DNA of 64,000 nucleotides from CAWINX01 sp963702055 (GCA_963702055.1 OY969702.1:1426001-1490000), one strand, 5' to 3'. Shown: positions 7,572-16,594, counted from the stretch's first letter. The notes: generated by a model not told the origin, from the sequence alone. Numbers and translations are program-made.

Positions 7572-9616
7572 GTCAGCAGCTCCTTTGCGGCTTCGGCCAC
7601 CCGGTCGGGGGTGAAGCCGAACTTGGTTTGGACGTCCCTCAGCGGGGCCGAGGTGCCGAAGGTGTGCATCCCGATCTTCGTTCCCGCCAGGCCAACGTAG
7701 CGATCCCAGCCGAGGGTCGACGCCTCCTCGACCGAGACCCGGGCCGTGACGCTCGGCGGCAGCACCTCGTCGCGGTAGGCGGCGTCCTGGCGGTCGAACA
7801 GCTCCCAGCAGGGCAGGCTGACGACACGGGAGCGGATGCCGTCGGCGCTCAGCTCCTCGTGGGCGGCGAGCGCCAGCGCGACCTCGCTGCCGGTGGCGAT
7901 CAGGATGACTTCGGGGTCGTCCCCCTCGGCGTCGGCGAGCACGTAACCCCCGCGACGCAAACCCTCCGCTGACGCGTACTTCGAGCGGTCGAGAACCGGC
8001 ACGTTCTGGCGGGTGAGGACGAGGGCGACGGGCTGGTGGGCGCGGTCAAGCGCCACCCGCCACGCCTCGGCGACCTCGTTGGCGTCGGCGGGCCGGATCA
8101 CGTCGAGGCCGGGGATCGCCCGCAGCGAGGCGAGCTGCTCGACCGGCTGGTGGGTCGGGCCGTCCTCGCCGAGGCCGATCGAGTCGTGGGTGAAGAGGTG
8201 GATCACCGGCAGCTCCATCAACGCCGAGAGCCGGATCGCGGGCCGCGCGTAGTCGGAGAAGGTGAGGTAGGTCGACCACAGCGGCCGCAGCTTGGAGAGC
8301 GAGAGGCCGTTGGAGATCGCCGCCGCCTCGTGCTCGCGGATGCCGAAGTGGAGCTGGCGCCCGTCGTAGGCGCCGGGCTCGAAGTCGCCCTCGCCGTCGC
8401 CGTCGAGGCGGACCGAGGTCGAGTCGGTGAGGTCGGCCGAGCCGGCGAGCAGCCAGGGCAGGCGCGGGGCGATCGCGTTCTCGACCTGCTGGGAGGCCTT
8501 GCGGGTGGCGATCCCCTTCTGGTCGGGCTCGAAGCTGGGGATCTCGGCGTCCCAACCGGCAGGCAGCTCGCGCTCCTGCATCGCCTCGATCTCCGCAGCG
8601 CGGTCGGGGTGCTCGGCCGCGTAGGAGGCAAGCATCCCCTCCCAGGCGGCGCGCAGCTCGGCGCCGCGGCGGCCGACGCCCTCGGCGAAGCGCTCCCGCA
8701 CCCCGTCGGGGACGAGGAACTGCGCGTCCTCGGGCCAACCGTAGGCGCGCTTGGTCTCGCGCACCTCCTCCTCGCCGAGCGGCTCGCCGTGGGCGGCAGA
8801 GGTGTCCTGCTTGTGGGGGGAGCCGTAGCCGATGTGGCTGTCGACGATCAGCAGGGTCGGCCGCTCCTCCTCGCCGCGGAACTCCTCGAAGGCGGTGGCG
8901 ATCAGCTCGGTGTCGTTGGCGTCGCCGACCCTGGTCACGTTCCAGCCGTAGCCCATGAAGCGGGCCGCAACGTCGTCGTCGTAGGCGAGGTGGGTTTTGC
9001 CGTCGATCGTGATGTGGTTGTTGTCGTAGACCCAGCAGAGGTTGTCGAGCTTCAGGTGGCCGGCGATCGAGGCCGCCTCGCCCGAGACCCCCTCCATCAG
9101 GCAGCCGTCGCCGGCGATCGCGTAGACGTCGAAGTCGAAGAGGTCGGCCCCGTAGCGGGCGCCCTGCCACTTCGAAGCGATCGCCATCCCGACCGAGGTC
9201 GCGATCCCCTGCCCGAGCGGGCCGGTCGTCGTCTCCACCCCCGAGGTCCAGCGGTACTCGGGGTGGCCGGGGGCACGCGAATCGAGCTGGCGGAAGCTCT
9301 CGATGTCGGCGAGGCTGACCGCGGGCTCGCCGACCACCTCGTAGTCGGGATCGACCGCCCGCACGCCGGCCAGGTGCAGCAGCGAGTAGAGCAGCATCGA
9401 GGCGTGCCCGGCCGAGAGCACGAAGCGGTCGCGGCCCGGCCAGATCGGGTCGGCCGGATCGAAGCGCAGGAAGCGCTGCCAGAGCGTGTAGGCGAGCGGC
9501 GCCAGCGCCATCGGCGTTCCCGGATGCCCCGAGTTCGCCTTCTGGATCGCGTCGATCGAAAGTGTCCGGATCGTGTCGATGCAGAGCTGGTCGATGTCGC
9601 GCTCGTTGGCGGCCAT
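7568..9616 (-). CDS. tkt: Transketolase
   Basis: 682-residue thiamine-diphosphate enzyme moving two-carbon ketol units between sugar phosphates. The N-terminal domain has the substrate motif ANSGHPGTPMALAP and the TPP/Mg motif GDGCLMEGVSGEA...DNNHITIDG. The pyrimidine domain has HFGIREHEAAAISNG and HDSIGLGEDGPTHQPVEQL, with catalytic-site His and Glu. The C-terminal domain is complete. It is first in the tkt-tal-pgi run. The 101-bp region shared with divergent rpiA contains a 47-bp palindromic element and must hold both promoters. Confidence 0.96.
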   Translation of the reverse strand: MAANERDIDQLCIDTIRTLSIDAIQKANSGHPGTPMALAPLAYTLWQRFLRFDPADPIWPGRDRFVLSAGHASMLLYSLLHLAGVRAVDPDYEVVGEPAVSLADIESFRQLDSRAPGHPEYRWTSGVETTTGPLGQGIATSVGMAIASKWQGARYGADLFDFDVYAIAGDGCLMEGVSGEAASIAGHLKLDNLCWVYDNNHITIDGKTHLAYDDDVAARFMGYGWNVTRVGDANDTELIATAFEEFRGEEERPTLLIVDSHIGYGSPHKQDTSAAHGEPLGEEEVRETKRAYGWPEDAQFLVPDGVRERFAEGVGRRGAELRAAWEGMLASYAAEHPDRAAEIEAMQERELPAGWDAEIPSFEPDQKGIATRKASQQVENAIAPRLPWLLAGSADLTDSTSVRLDGDGEGDFEPGAYDGRQLHFGIREHEAAAISNGLSLSKLRPLWSTYLTFSDYARPAIRLSALMELPVIHLFTHDSIGLGEDGPTHQPVEQLASLRAIPGLDVIRPADANEVAEAWRVALDRAHQPVALVLTRQNVPVLDRSKYASAEGLRRGGYVLADAEGDDPEVILIATGSEVALALAAHEELSADGIRSRVVSLPCWELFDRQDAAYRDEVLPPSVTARVSVEEASTLGWDRYVGLAGTKIGMHTFGTSAPLRDVQTKFGFTPDRVAEAAKELLT

Positions 9617-9643
9617 TCATCCGGATCCTATGACCCCTCTCTC

Positions 9644-9690
9644 CGGTGCAACGCTTTCTCCATCCATTACACGGGAAAAACGTTTCACCG
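9644..9690. repeat. Palindromic intergenic element, family A, copy 1 (47 bp)
   Basis: 47-bp inverted repeat beginning CGGTGCAACGCTTTCT and ending GAAAAACGTTTCACCG. It matches five other 47-bp copies at 26096, 26168, 62215, 62288 and 62361. This copy is single and lies in the tkt-rpiA divergent promoter region, 27 bp from each start codon, so it may overlap promoters. Confidence 0.8.
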
Positions 9691-9717
9691 GGGTGGGGCC
9701 GGGATAGAGTGCGCGCG

Positions 9718-10362
9718 GTGCCGGGGGACGACGAAAAGCGCATCGCCGCGGAGGCGGCGGCGGAACTGGTCTCCGACGGGATGACTGTCGGCCTGGGGAC
9801 GGGCTCCACGGTCGCCTTCCTCCTCCCCGCCCTCGCCGCGCGCAAGCTGAGCGGCATCCGCTGCGTCGCCACCTCGGTCGCGACCGAGAACCAGGCGCGC
9901 GAGTTGGGGATTCCGGTGGAGGAGTTCGGCAAGCTGGAGCGGCTCGACATCGCGATCGACGGCACCGACCAGGTGACCCCGGACGGCTGGCTGATCAAGG
10001 GCGGCGGCGGCGCCCACCTACGCGAGAAGATCGTCGCCGCAGCGGCCGAGCGCTTCGTCGTCATCGCCGACTCCAGCAAGCCGGTCGAGGCGCTCACCGC
10101 GCCGGTCCCGCTGGAGCTCTTCGCCTTCGGCTTGAAATCGACCCTCGCCCGGCTCGGCACGGTCGACCTGCGCGACGCGCCGCGCAGCCCCGACGACGGG
10201 GTGATCGCCGACTATCGCGGCGAGGTCGACGACCCCGCGGCCCTCGCCGTCCGCCTCGAGGCCGATCCCGGAATCTCCGCCCACGGCCTCTTTCCAGCAG
10301 ATATGGTCAGCGAAGTGCTGGTGGGGAGAGGGGGCGCCGTGGACCGTTTGAACCTGACCTGA
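9718..10362 (+). CDS. rpiA: Ribose-5-phosphate isomerase A
   Basis: 214-residue RpiA-type isomerase interconverting ribose-5-phosphate and ribulose-5-phosphate. Diagnostic motifs are GLGTGSTVAF (phosphate binding), IAIDGTDQV with catalytic-region Asp, and IKGGGGAHLREKIVA. GTG at 9718 is chosen; extending to 9646 would place translated sequence across the palindromic repeat and add 24 residues absent in the family. Adjacent divergent tkt/tal and nearby gnd, pgl and zwf complete the pathway. A flavin oxidoreductase follows 19 bp downstream, probably cotranscribed. Confidence 0.93.
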   Translation: MPGDDEKRIAAEAAAELVSDGMTVGLGTGSTVAFLLPALAARKLSGIRCVATSVATENQARELGIPVEEFGKLERLDIAIDGTDQVTPDGWLIKGGGGAHLREKIVAAAAERFVVIADSSKPVEALTAPVPLELFAFGLKSTLARLGTVDLRDAPRSPDDGVIADYRGEVDDPAALAVRLEADPGISAHGLFPADMVSEVLVGRGGAVDRLNLT

Positions 10363-10381
10363 CGCCCCAAGGAGACCACCG

Positions 10382-11746
10382 ATGAGCGACTTCACCGCCC
10401 TGTCCGTCGCCGGCCGGATCGCAACCCCCAACGACGCCGACTGGGACGAGGCGCGAGCCGCCTGGAACCTCGCCGCCGACCAGAACCCAAGCGCCGTCGT
10501 CTTCGCCGAGAGCGCCGATGACGTCGCCAACGTCGTTCGCTTCGCCGCCGAGCGGGGCCTCAGGGTGACCGGTCAGGGGACCGGACACGGCGCAATCGCG
10601 CTGGGGCCGCTCGACGACACGATCCTGATCAAGACGAAGCGGATGCGCGGCATCGAGATCGATGCCGATGCCCAAACCGCCCGCGTCGAGGCCGGCGTCC
10701 TCTCCCTTGAGCTGGGTGAGGCGGCGGGGGCGCACGGCCTCTGCTCGCTGCCGGGCTCCTCCCCCGACGTCGGCGTGGTCGGCTACACGCTCGGCGGCGG
10801 GATGAGCTGGCTCGGCCGCCGCCACGGCTTCGCCTGCAACCACGTCGAGGCGATCGAGCTGGTAGACGCGCAGGGACAGGCCCGGAAGGTCGACGCGGAA
10901 AACGACGCCGACCTCTTCTGGGCGATGCGGGGCGGCGGCGGCGAGTACGCGATCGTCACCGCGCTCCACCTCGCCCTGCTGCCGATCGCCGAGGTCTACG
11001 GCGGCATCCTCGTCTTTCCCGCCGAGCTCGGCGCCGACGCCGTCCGCGCCTACCGCGACTGGACCGAGTCCGCGCCCGACGAGGCGACCACGGTGATCCG
11101 CTTCATCACCCCGCCCGACGTCCCCGACGTGCCGGAGCCGATCCGCGGCAGGCCGCTTCTGACAATCGACGGCGCCTTCATCGGCGATGCAGCGGAGGGC
11201 GAGCGGGTCTTCGCCCCGCTGCGCGCGCTCGGAGAGCCGATCATGGACAGCTTCGGCCGGATGCCGACCGCCGGCCTCAGTCGCATCCACATGGACCCCG
11301 AGCAGCCGGTGCCCGGCCTCGGCCATCACTGCCTACTCCACGACCTCCCCGACGAGGCGATCGACGCCTTCGCCGGCCTGGTCGGCCCCGGTTCCGGTTC
11401 GCCGCTGCTGTTCGCCGAGCTGCGCCACGTCGGCGGCGCCTTCGCCCGGCCCGCCGAGAACGGCGGCGCCCTCTCCAAGCTCGACGCCGGATTCGCCCTC
11501 CTCGCGCTCGGAATGCCGATGACCCCGGAGCTGGGAGCCGCGGTCGAAGCGCACCTCGACAAGCTGTATGAGGCGATGCGACCGTGGGCCGCGGACCGGA
11601 GCTACTTCAACTTCACCGAGCGCCCCTGCGACGTCGACGCGATCCTGCCGCCGGAGACCTGCGCGCGCCTCGTCGAGGTGAAGCGCCGCTGGGACCCCGA
11701 CGGGAGGATCGACGGCAACCACGTCCTCTCCGTGACAGCGGTATGA
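10382..11746 (+). CDS. FAD-linked oxidase, PCMH/BBE type
   Basis: 454-residue flavoprotein. The N-terminal PCMH-type FAD domain (about residues 30-210) contains GQGTGHGAIALG, where the His is the usual covalent FAD attachment site, and VGYTLGGGMSWLGRRHGF. The C-terminal end (RSYFNFTERP...RWDPDGRIDGNH) matches the berberine-bridge (BBE) domain. Relatives oxidise sugars, alcohols or secondary metabolites with O2 and make H2O2. The cysteine used by bicovalent members is not clearly placed, so single attachment is more likely. The substrate is unknown; proximity to sugar-phosphate genes is not evidence of a sugar substrate. Confidence 0.85.
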   Translation: MSDFTALSVAGRIATPNDADWDEARAAWNLAADQNPSAVVFAESADDVANVVRFAAERGLRVTGQGTGHGAIALGPLDDTILIKTKRMRGIEIDADAQTARVEAGVLSLELGEAAGAHGLCSLPGSSPDVGVVGYTLGGGMSWLGRRHGFACNHVEAIELVDAQGQARKVDAENDADLFWAMRGGGGEYAIVTALHLALLPIAEVYGGILVFPAELGADAVRAYRDWTESAPDEATTVIRFITPPDVPDVPEPIRGRPLLTIDGAFIGDAAEGERVFAPLRALGEPIMDSFGRMPTAGLSRIHMDPEQPVPGLGHHCLLHDLPDEAIDAFAGLVGPGSGSPLLFAELRHVGGAFARPAENGGALSKLDAGFALLALGMPMTPELGAAVEAHLDKLYEAMRPWAADRSYFNFTERPCDVDAILPPETCARLVEVKRRWDPDGRIDGNHVLSVTAV

Positions 11747-11790
11747 GCGCGCTCAAGACCACGGCGGTCCTGTCGATAGGGAGATGGCCG

Positions 11791-12465
11791 ATGCGAGCCC
11801 TGCAATCCAAAGCCTTTTTCGCGACCTCGTTTGCGCTGGTGCTCGCACTCGCCCTCACCCTCGCCGCGGTCGCGAAGGCGACTCCGTCCTACGAGCCGAA
11901 CGACAGCTTCGCCACCGCCTACGGCCCGCTCGTCGCCGGCGGCACCTACTCGGACACGATCGCGACCGCCGACGACGAGGACGACTACTACTTCTACGTG
12001 ACCGACCCGAACGGGGCCGACATCCAGCTAACCATCGCTGATCCGACCGTCAGCGACAACGGCGTCTACACCGAACTCGACGACTCCAGTCAGAACTACA
12101 TCGACTCCACCGACGTGTTCAGCGAAGGCTCCGAGACGCTCGACGAACAGCTCGGCCCCGGCAAATACTTCGTCTCGGTTCAGGCCGAGTTCGATCAGCA
12201 GGACAACGAGGCTTACGACCTCACGATCGACGCCCCCGCCGGGGCGCTCGGCACCACGACCCAGGTCAAAGCGCAGTGCAAGTCGGCCACCGCCTCAGTC
12301 ACGGCGGCGAAGGCGGCGCTGGCGCGGGCCCAGAAGCGCCTTAAGAGGGCCCACAAGGGCTCGGCGCATCGTAAGGCCCAGGCCCGCCGCGCCGTGAAGA
12401 AGGCCCGCAACCGCCTGCGCACGGCCACCGCAGCGATGAACGCCGCCTGCGGCCTGCTCGGCTGA
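11791..12465 (+). CDS. Secreted protein with PPC-like domain and basic helical C-terminus
   Basis: 224-residue protein with a clear Sec signal peptide (MRALQSKAFF, then a hydrophobic core to AAVAKA, cleavage near residue 30). The mature N-terminus YEPNDSFATAYG...DDYYFYVT resembles the bacterial pre-peptidase C-terminal (PPC) beta-sandwich, an acidic, possibly Ca-binding domain of secreted proteins. Residues from about 155 form an Ala/Lys/Arg-rich helical segment, likely coiled coil. ATG 11791 has a good AGGGAG ribosome site; an in-frame ATG at 11743 overlapping the upstream stop would add 16 residues ahead of the signal. Function unknown. Confidence 0.75.
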   Translation: MRALQSKAFFATSFALVLALALTLAAVAKATPSYEPNDSFATAYGPLVAGGTYSDTIATADDEDDYYFYVTDPNGADIQLTIADPTVSDNGVYTELDDSSQNYIDSTDVFSEGSETLDEQLGPGKYFVSVQAEFDQQDNEAYDLTIDAPAGALGTTTQVKAQCKSATASVTAAKAALARAQKRLKRAHKGSAHRKAQARRAVKKARNRLRTATAAMNAACGLLG

Positions 12466-12473
12466 TCAGCCGC

Positions 12474-13022
12474 TCAGGCGGGCCACTGTTTCCGAACGCC
12501 CTCGAGGCGGTCGTAGACGGGATCGTCCTCGCCGACGAGTTCGGCGATCGTCTTTGCCGCTTCCTCGACATCTTCGGGTGTCGCCTGGGCGATCGCCTCG
12601 ATGTCAGCCCAATCCTTGGTGCGATCGAAGAATGCCTTGAAGATCGTCAGCGATGCGCAGTCGATCACTGGAGCATCGCGATCCTCCAGCGGGACCCAGG
12701 CCACCGAAGCCGCAACGGCGTTGTGCAGCGGCAGATTGTTTAGGAAGACATCTATCGGAGTGCCGTCCCAGAACAACCTGACCTGTCCATCGCGCTTGGC
12801 CTTGGCGATGTCTCGCTTATCGACCCTGACCCCCGCCGGCAGTGCGGCGAGCACCGATTTCGCCTTGGATGCGTCCACGAAAATGTTGACGTCGAGATCA
12901 CGCGTCCCCCGTGGCTCCTCGATGCAGTAGGCGAGCGCGATGGCCCCTCCAAATGCATGCGCGACCCCCGCCTCCGTGAGGGAGTCGTGAATCGCGAAGA
13001 GCTTGTCGACGAGTTCGCTCAC
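12474..13022 (-). CDS. Nucleotidyltransferase-fold protein, probable toxin of a TA-like pair
   Basis: 182 residues. The N-terminal half carries the minimal nucleotidyltransferase pattern: GG at 25-26 in AFGGAIALAY, two metal-binding aspartates in RDLDV (Asp42 and Asp44), and a likely third carboxylate at Asp91 in TPIDVFLN. AbiEii-like and MenT-like toxins use this fold to modify tRNA or proteins, and the preceding XRE gene is a usual antitoxin partner. Its ATG overlaps the stop of that gene by 4 bases. Function as a toxin is inferred from context; other nucleotidyltransferase roles remain possible. Confidence 0.7.
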   Translation of the reverse strand: MSELVDKLFAIHDSLTEAGVAHAFGGAIALAYCIEEPRGTRDLDVNIFVDASKAKSVLAALPAGVRVDKRDIAKAKRDGQVRLFWDGTPIDVFLNNLPLHNAVAASVAWVPLEDRDAPVIDCASLTIFKAFFDRTKDWADIEAIAQATPEDVEEAAKTIAELVGEDDPVYDRLEGVRKQWPA

Positions 13023-13384
13023 CTGACTGAGCCCCCGGCCACCAGGCGGTCGCGGAGCAGCGGATAGTCGAGCTCCGCCTTGGGACGAAACGGGAGCGCC
13101 TCGGCGAGCTCGAGCACCTGGACCAGAATTCGACCGGCCCGCTCCGGGTCCAACGGCGATTTGCGAGGTGCCAGCTCAAGGCTGAGACCCGCCGCCGCCG
13201 CCAACCGGGCCAAGGTGTCCACGCCCGGTTCGCGATGCCCTCGCAGGTAAGCGTTTACGACGGATCGAGGCAAGCCCGCCCGTCGGGCCAATTCCGCCTG
13301 GCTCAGGCCGCTGAGGCGGTGGATCTCTCCTGTGAGAGCCGCGCCGGGACTTGCCGCCATTGACGCACCGGTAAAAACAGGCAT
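13019..13384 (-). CDS. XRE-family helix-turn-helix regulator, probable antitoxin
   Basis: 121-residue protein with an N-terminal HTH (about residues 20-65: LSQAELARRAGL...SVVNAYLRGHREPGVDTLARLAAAAGL). The C-terminal helical region, rich in Leu and Arg, could bind the partner nucleotidyltransferase. ATG at 13384; an internal ATG eight codons later (13360) is an alternative. It lies 31 bp behind pgl in the same direction, so it could be cotranscribed with gnd-pgl or use its own promoter. The short gap has a direct repeat TTCGC-GTA-TTCGC on the minus strand that could be an autoregulatory site. Confidence 0.75.
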   Translation of the reverse strand: MPVFTGASMAASPGAALTGEIHRLSGLSQAELARRAGLPRSVVNAYLRGHREPGVDTLARLAAAAGLSLELAPRKSPLDPERAGRILVQVLELAEALPFRPKAELDYPLLRDRLVAGGSVR

Positions 13385-13415
13385 TGATTTATGTTAGCGA
13401 ATACGCGAACGAAAC

Positions 13416-14084
13416 CTAGCCCGCCGCCGCCTCGTCGGCGAGCACGAGCATCTCGTCGTTCTCGACCCGGCCGGCGGGGATCGAGGTGTCGCCGGCGAGC
13501 AGCTTGGCGAGCGGCTCGCGCTTGGACTCGCCGGTGACCAGCCAGAGGATCCGGCGGGCGCGGGAGAGCTCCGGGTAGGTGAGGGTCATGCGACGGTGTC
13601 CCTGGTAGAAGGACTCGGTGAGGGCAACGCGGCGGTCGGTCACCTCGAGCACGGGGTCGCCGGGCACCAGCGAAGCGGTGTGGCCGTCCGGGCCGAGGCC
13701 GAGGTGGACCAGGTCAAGGCGCTCCGGCAGCGAGGTCTCGTAGTCATGAGCGGCCGCCTCGAGGTCGCGCTGGGTGACCGGCATCGGCCGCAGCACCGCC
13801 TGGTGAGCAATCGAGAGGCCGAGCACGAGGTGGGTGAGATTGCGCTCCTCGCTGCCGGGCGAGGCAATCCGCTCGTCGACCTGGAACAGCTCGGTCTCCT
13901 CCCAGGGCATCTCCTCGACGTCGCCGAGCGTTGCCAGCATCGCCCAGGGAGTGCGCCCGCCGCTCATCGCCATCGCGAAGAAGCCGCGCTCAGAGACCGC
14001 CTCCCGTCCCGCCGCCGCAATCAACTCCGCCCCGCGCGCCGCCGCCGCCCGCTCGTCGGCGACGACCTCGAGCTCAATGCTCAC
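13416..14084 (-). CDS. pgl: 6-phosphogluconolactonase
   Basis: 222-residue member of the glucosamine-6-phosphate isomerase/6-phosphogluconolactonase family; hydrolyses 6-phosphogluconolactone in the oxidative pentose phosphate pathway. AMSGGRTPWAML (phosphate loop), LFQVDERIA and VHLGLGPDGHTASLVPGDP with the catalytic His are the standard DevB/Pgl motifs. Start ATG overlaps the gnd stop by 4 bases, so gnd and pgl are coupled; zwf is divergent from gnd. The three genes together convert glucose-6-phosphate to ribulose-5-phosphate with NAD(P)H. Confidence 0.93.
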   Translation of the reverse strand: MSIELEVVADERAAAARGAELIAAAGREAVSERGFFAMAMSGGRTPWAMLATLGDVEEMPWEETELFQVDERIASPGSEERNLTHLVLGLSIAHQAVLRPMPVTQRDLEAAAHDYETSLPERLDLVHLGLGPDGHTASLVPGDPVLEVTDRRVALTESFYQGHRRMTLTYPELSRARRILWLVTGESKREPLAKLLAGDTSIPAGRVENDEMLVLADEAAAG

Positions 14085-15097
14085 GAAGGCTTCTCGTCGT
14101 GCCCGCCGAACTGCTTGCGCATCGCCGAGAGGACCTTGTCGGCGAAGTCATCGAGACCGCGGGAGGCAAAGCGCTCGTACAGCGCCGTGGTGAGGACCGG
14201 CGCCGGCACGCCCTCCTCGATCGCCGCGATCGAGGTCCAGCGGCCCTCGCCGGAGTCCGAGACGCGGCCGGAGAAGTCAGAGAGGTCGCCCGATTCCTGC
14301 AGCGAGGCGGCGGTCAGGTCGAGTAGCCAGGAACCGATCACGCCGCCGCGGCGCCAGACCTCGGCGACCTCCGGGATGTCGATGTCGTACTGGTAGTACT
14401 CGGGCTGCTCGAGCGGCGCGGTCTCGGCGTCGGCCTCGCGCTGGACCTTGCCGGCGTTGGCGTTTTTGAGGATGTTGAGTCCCTCGGCGTAGGCGGCCAT
14501 CACCCCGTACTCGATCCCGTTGTGGACCATCTTCACGAAGTGCCCGGCGCCGCTGGGCCCGCAGTGCAGGTAGCCGTTCTCGGCCGGTCCAGGGTCACCG
14601 CTGCGCCCGGGGGTGCGCTGCGCCGAGTCGACCCCCGGCGCCAGCGTCGCGAAGATCGGGTCGAGCCGCTGCACCGCCCCTTCGGGCCCGCCGATCATCA
14701 GGCAGTAGCCGCGCTCGAGGCCGAAGACGCCGCCGCTCGTCCCGCAGTCGATGTAGTCGATGCCGCTCTCTCCGACCTGCGCGGCGCGGCGCATGTCGTC
14801 GCGGTAGTAGGAGTTGCCGCCGTCGATGATCGCGTCGCCGGAGTCGAGCGCCTCGGCGACCGACTTCACCGTCTGCTCGGTGATCTCACCGGCCGGGACC
14901 ATCACCCAGACGGCGCGCGGCGCGCTCATCTTCGCGGCCAGCTCCTCCAGCGAAGCCGCTCCGTCGGCGCCCTCGCCCTCCAGCTCCTTGACCACCGCCG
15001 GGTTGACGTCGTAAACGACGCAGCGATGGCCGTTGGCCATCAGGCGCCGGGCGATGTTCGCGCCCATTCGGCCCAGCCCGACGATTCCAAGCTCCAT
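14081..15097 (-). CDS. gnd: 6-phosphogluconate dehydrogenase (decarboxylating), short form
   Basis: 338-residue enzyme oxidising and decarboxylating 6-phosphogluconate to ribulose-5-phosphate. The N-terminal Rossmann motif is GLGRMGANIARRL, followed by DGGNSYYRDD and CGTSGGVFGLERGYCLMIGG. GHFVKMVHNGIEYG carries the catalytic Lys. The length matches the short, mostly NAD-dependent class (GntZ/YqeC-like), rather than the 470-residue NADP class. Divergent from zwf with a 38-bp gap, so control of the two genes is probably shared. Confidence 0.93.
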   Translation of the reverse strand: MELGIVGLGRMGANIARRLMANGHRCVVYDVNPAVVKELEGEGADGAASLEELAAKMSAPRAVWVMVPAGEITEQTVKSVAEALDSGDAIIDGGNSYYRDDMRRAAQVGESGIDYIDCGTSGGVFGLERGYCLMIGGPEGAVQRLDPIFATLAPGVDSAQRTPGRSGDPGPAENGYLHCGPSGAGHFVKMVHNGIEYGVMAAYAEGLNILKNANAGKVQREADAETAPLEQPEYYQYDIDIPEVAEVWRRGGVIGSWLLDLTAASLQESGDLSDFSGRVSDSGEGRWTSIAAIEEGVPAPVLTTALYERFASRGLDDFADKVLSAMRKQFGGHDEKPS

Positions 15098-15135
15098 GCC
15101 GTAACCCTACGCCACCTCGGATAGCCTGCGAGCGG

Positions 15136-16542
15136 ATGGCGAAGCGGAAAGCCAAGCGCGCCGACGACGCGGCCGACGTGCTGGTGATCTTCGGGATCAC
15201 CGGCGACCTCGCCAAGAAGATGACCTTCCGGGCGCTCTACCGGCTCGAGGCGCGCGGCAAGCTCGACTGCCCGATCGTCGGCGTCGCCCGCAACGACTGG
15301 TCCCGGGAGGACCTGGTCCAGCACGTCCGCGACGCGGTCGGCTCGACCGTCGAGGACCCCGACGAGGATGTCTTCTCCCGCCTCGCGGCGCGGCTGCGCT
15401 ACGTCGGCGGCGACTACGCCGATCCGGACACCTTCAAGCGGGTCGCCGAGGCGATCGCCGAAGAGAAGCGCCCGGTCTTCTACCTGGAGATCCCGCCCTC
15501 GCTGTTCGCGAGCGTCGTCGGCAGCCTCGGCGAGGCGGGGCTTACCGAGCACGCGCGCGTCGTGATCGAGAAGCCGTTCGGCCACGACCTCGACTCGGCG
15601 ATGGCGCTCAACGCCGACCTGCACGGGGTGCTACGCGAGGAGCAGATCCTGCGGATCGACCACTTCCTCGGCAAGGAGCCGGTGATGGACATCGCCTACC
15701 TGCGCTTCGCCAACTCGCTGCTGGAGCCGGTCTGGAACCGCCAGAACGTCTCCCACGTGCAGATGACGATGGCCGAAAACTTCGGCGTCGAGGATCGCGG
15801 CCGCTTCTACGACCCGGTCGGGACACTGCGCGACGTGGTCCAGAACCACATGCTCCAGGTCCTCGCCCTGGTCGCGATGGAGCCGCCCGCCGGCAACCAC
15901 CACGACTCGATCCGCGACAAGAAGCTGGAGCTGTTCAAAGCGGTGCGCAGCGCCGACCCGAAGCGCTACGTGCGCGGCCAATATGACGGCTACCTCGACG
16001 TCGAGGGCGTCGCCAAGGACTCGAACACCGAGACCTACGTCGCCCTGGAGCTGGCGATCGACAACTGGCGCTGGAGCGGCGTCCCCTTCTTCATCCGGGC
16101 GGGCAAGGAGATGCCGGTGCGGGAGACCGAGGTCAACGTCGCCTTCAAGCAGCCGCCGCCGCTGGGCGTCGGCAGCGGCAAGCTGCCCGACCAGAACCAG
16201 ATGGTGATCCGGATCGACCCCAAGGCCGGGGCGCGGCTGCGCTTCTACTCGAAGAGGGCCGGCGTGGAGTCGTTCGAGGCGTCCGACCTCGAGGTGCTGT
16301 TCGAGAAGGTCCCGGGCGAGGACCCCGAGCCCTACGAGCGCCTGCTCGACGACGCCCTGCAAGGCCACAGCGATCTCTTCACCCGCGAGGACGCGGTCGA
16401 GGAGACCTGGCGGATCGTCCAGCCGCTGCTCGACGAACCCGGCCCGGTGCATCCCTACGAGCCGGGCACCTGGGGGCCGGAGGAGGCGAAGGAGCTGACC
16501 CGCGGGCTCTGCCGTTGGTACGAGCCCTGGCTGCCGGACTGA
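15136..16542 (+). CDS. zwf: Glucose-6-phosphate 1-dehydrogenase
   Basis: 468-residue first enzyme of the oxidative pentose phosphate pathway. The dinucleotide motif FGITGDLAKKM starts near residue 19. The active-site signature RIDHFLGKEPV is near residue 173 with catalytic His and Lys. The substrate-binding EKPFGHDL and a complete C-terminal domain (VPFFIRAGKEMP, QPLLDEP...PYEPGTWGP) are present. Start ATG is preceded by only 38 bp shared with gnd. The typical E. coli-length enzyme is about 490 residues, so it is full length. Confidence 0.95.
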   Translation: MAKRKAKRADDAADVLVIFGITGDLAKKMTFRALYRLEARGKLDCPIVGVARNDWSREDLVQHVRDAVGSTVEDPDEDVFSRLAARLRYVGGDYADPDTFKRVAEAIAEEKRPVFYLEIPPSLFASVVGSLGEAGLTEHARVVIEKPFGHDLDSAMALNADLHGVLREEQILRIDHFLGKEPVMDIAYLRFANSLLEPVWNRQNVSHVQMTMAENFGVEDRGRFYDPVGTLRDVVQNHMLQVLALVAMEPPAGNHHDSIRDKKLELFKAVRSADPKRYVRGQYDGYLDVEGVAKDSNTETYVALELAIDNWRWSGVPFFIRAGKEMPVRETEVNVAFKQPPPLGVGSGKLPDQNQMVIRIDPKAGARLRFYSKRAGVESFEASDLEVLFEKVPGEDPEPYERLLDDALQGHSDLFTREDAVEETWRIVQPLLDEPGPVHPYEPGTWGPEEAKELTRGLCRWYEPWLPD

Positions 16543-16561
16543 CGCAATACCGAGTCGCTTG

Positions 16562-16594
16562 CTAGGTTTTAACTCCTAGTTAGGGGAGCCTAAC
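16562..16594 (+). promoter_or_regulatory. Possible iron-dependent repressor (IdeR/DtxR-like) site upstream of FTR1 gene
   Basis: Two overlapping inverted repeats are visible: CTAGG-8 nt-CCTAG (16562-16579) and GTTAGG-GGAG-CCTAAC (16579-16594). TTAGG/CCTAA half sites are those of IdeR/DtxR boxes, although the spacing differs from the 19-bp consensus. The location 39-71 bp upstream of an iron permease start suits iron repression. The assignment is inference. Confidence 0.4.

Noticed and set aside
3832..9784. Long antisense open frames over cyd, tal and tkt (for example 3832-4785, 6486-7700 and 8036-9784 on the plus strand)
   Set aside because: They mirror strongly conserved enzymes on the minus strand and are rich in Arg/Gly/Val as expected from GC-rich antisense reading. 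No domain, start context or separate promoter supports them.
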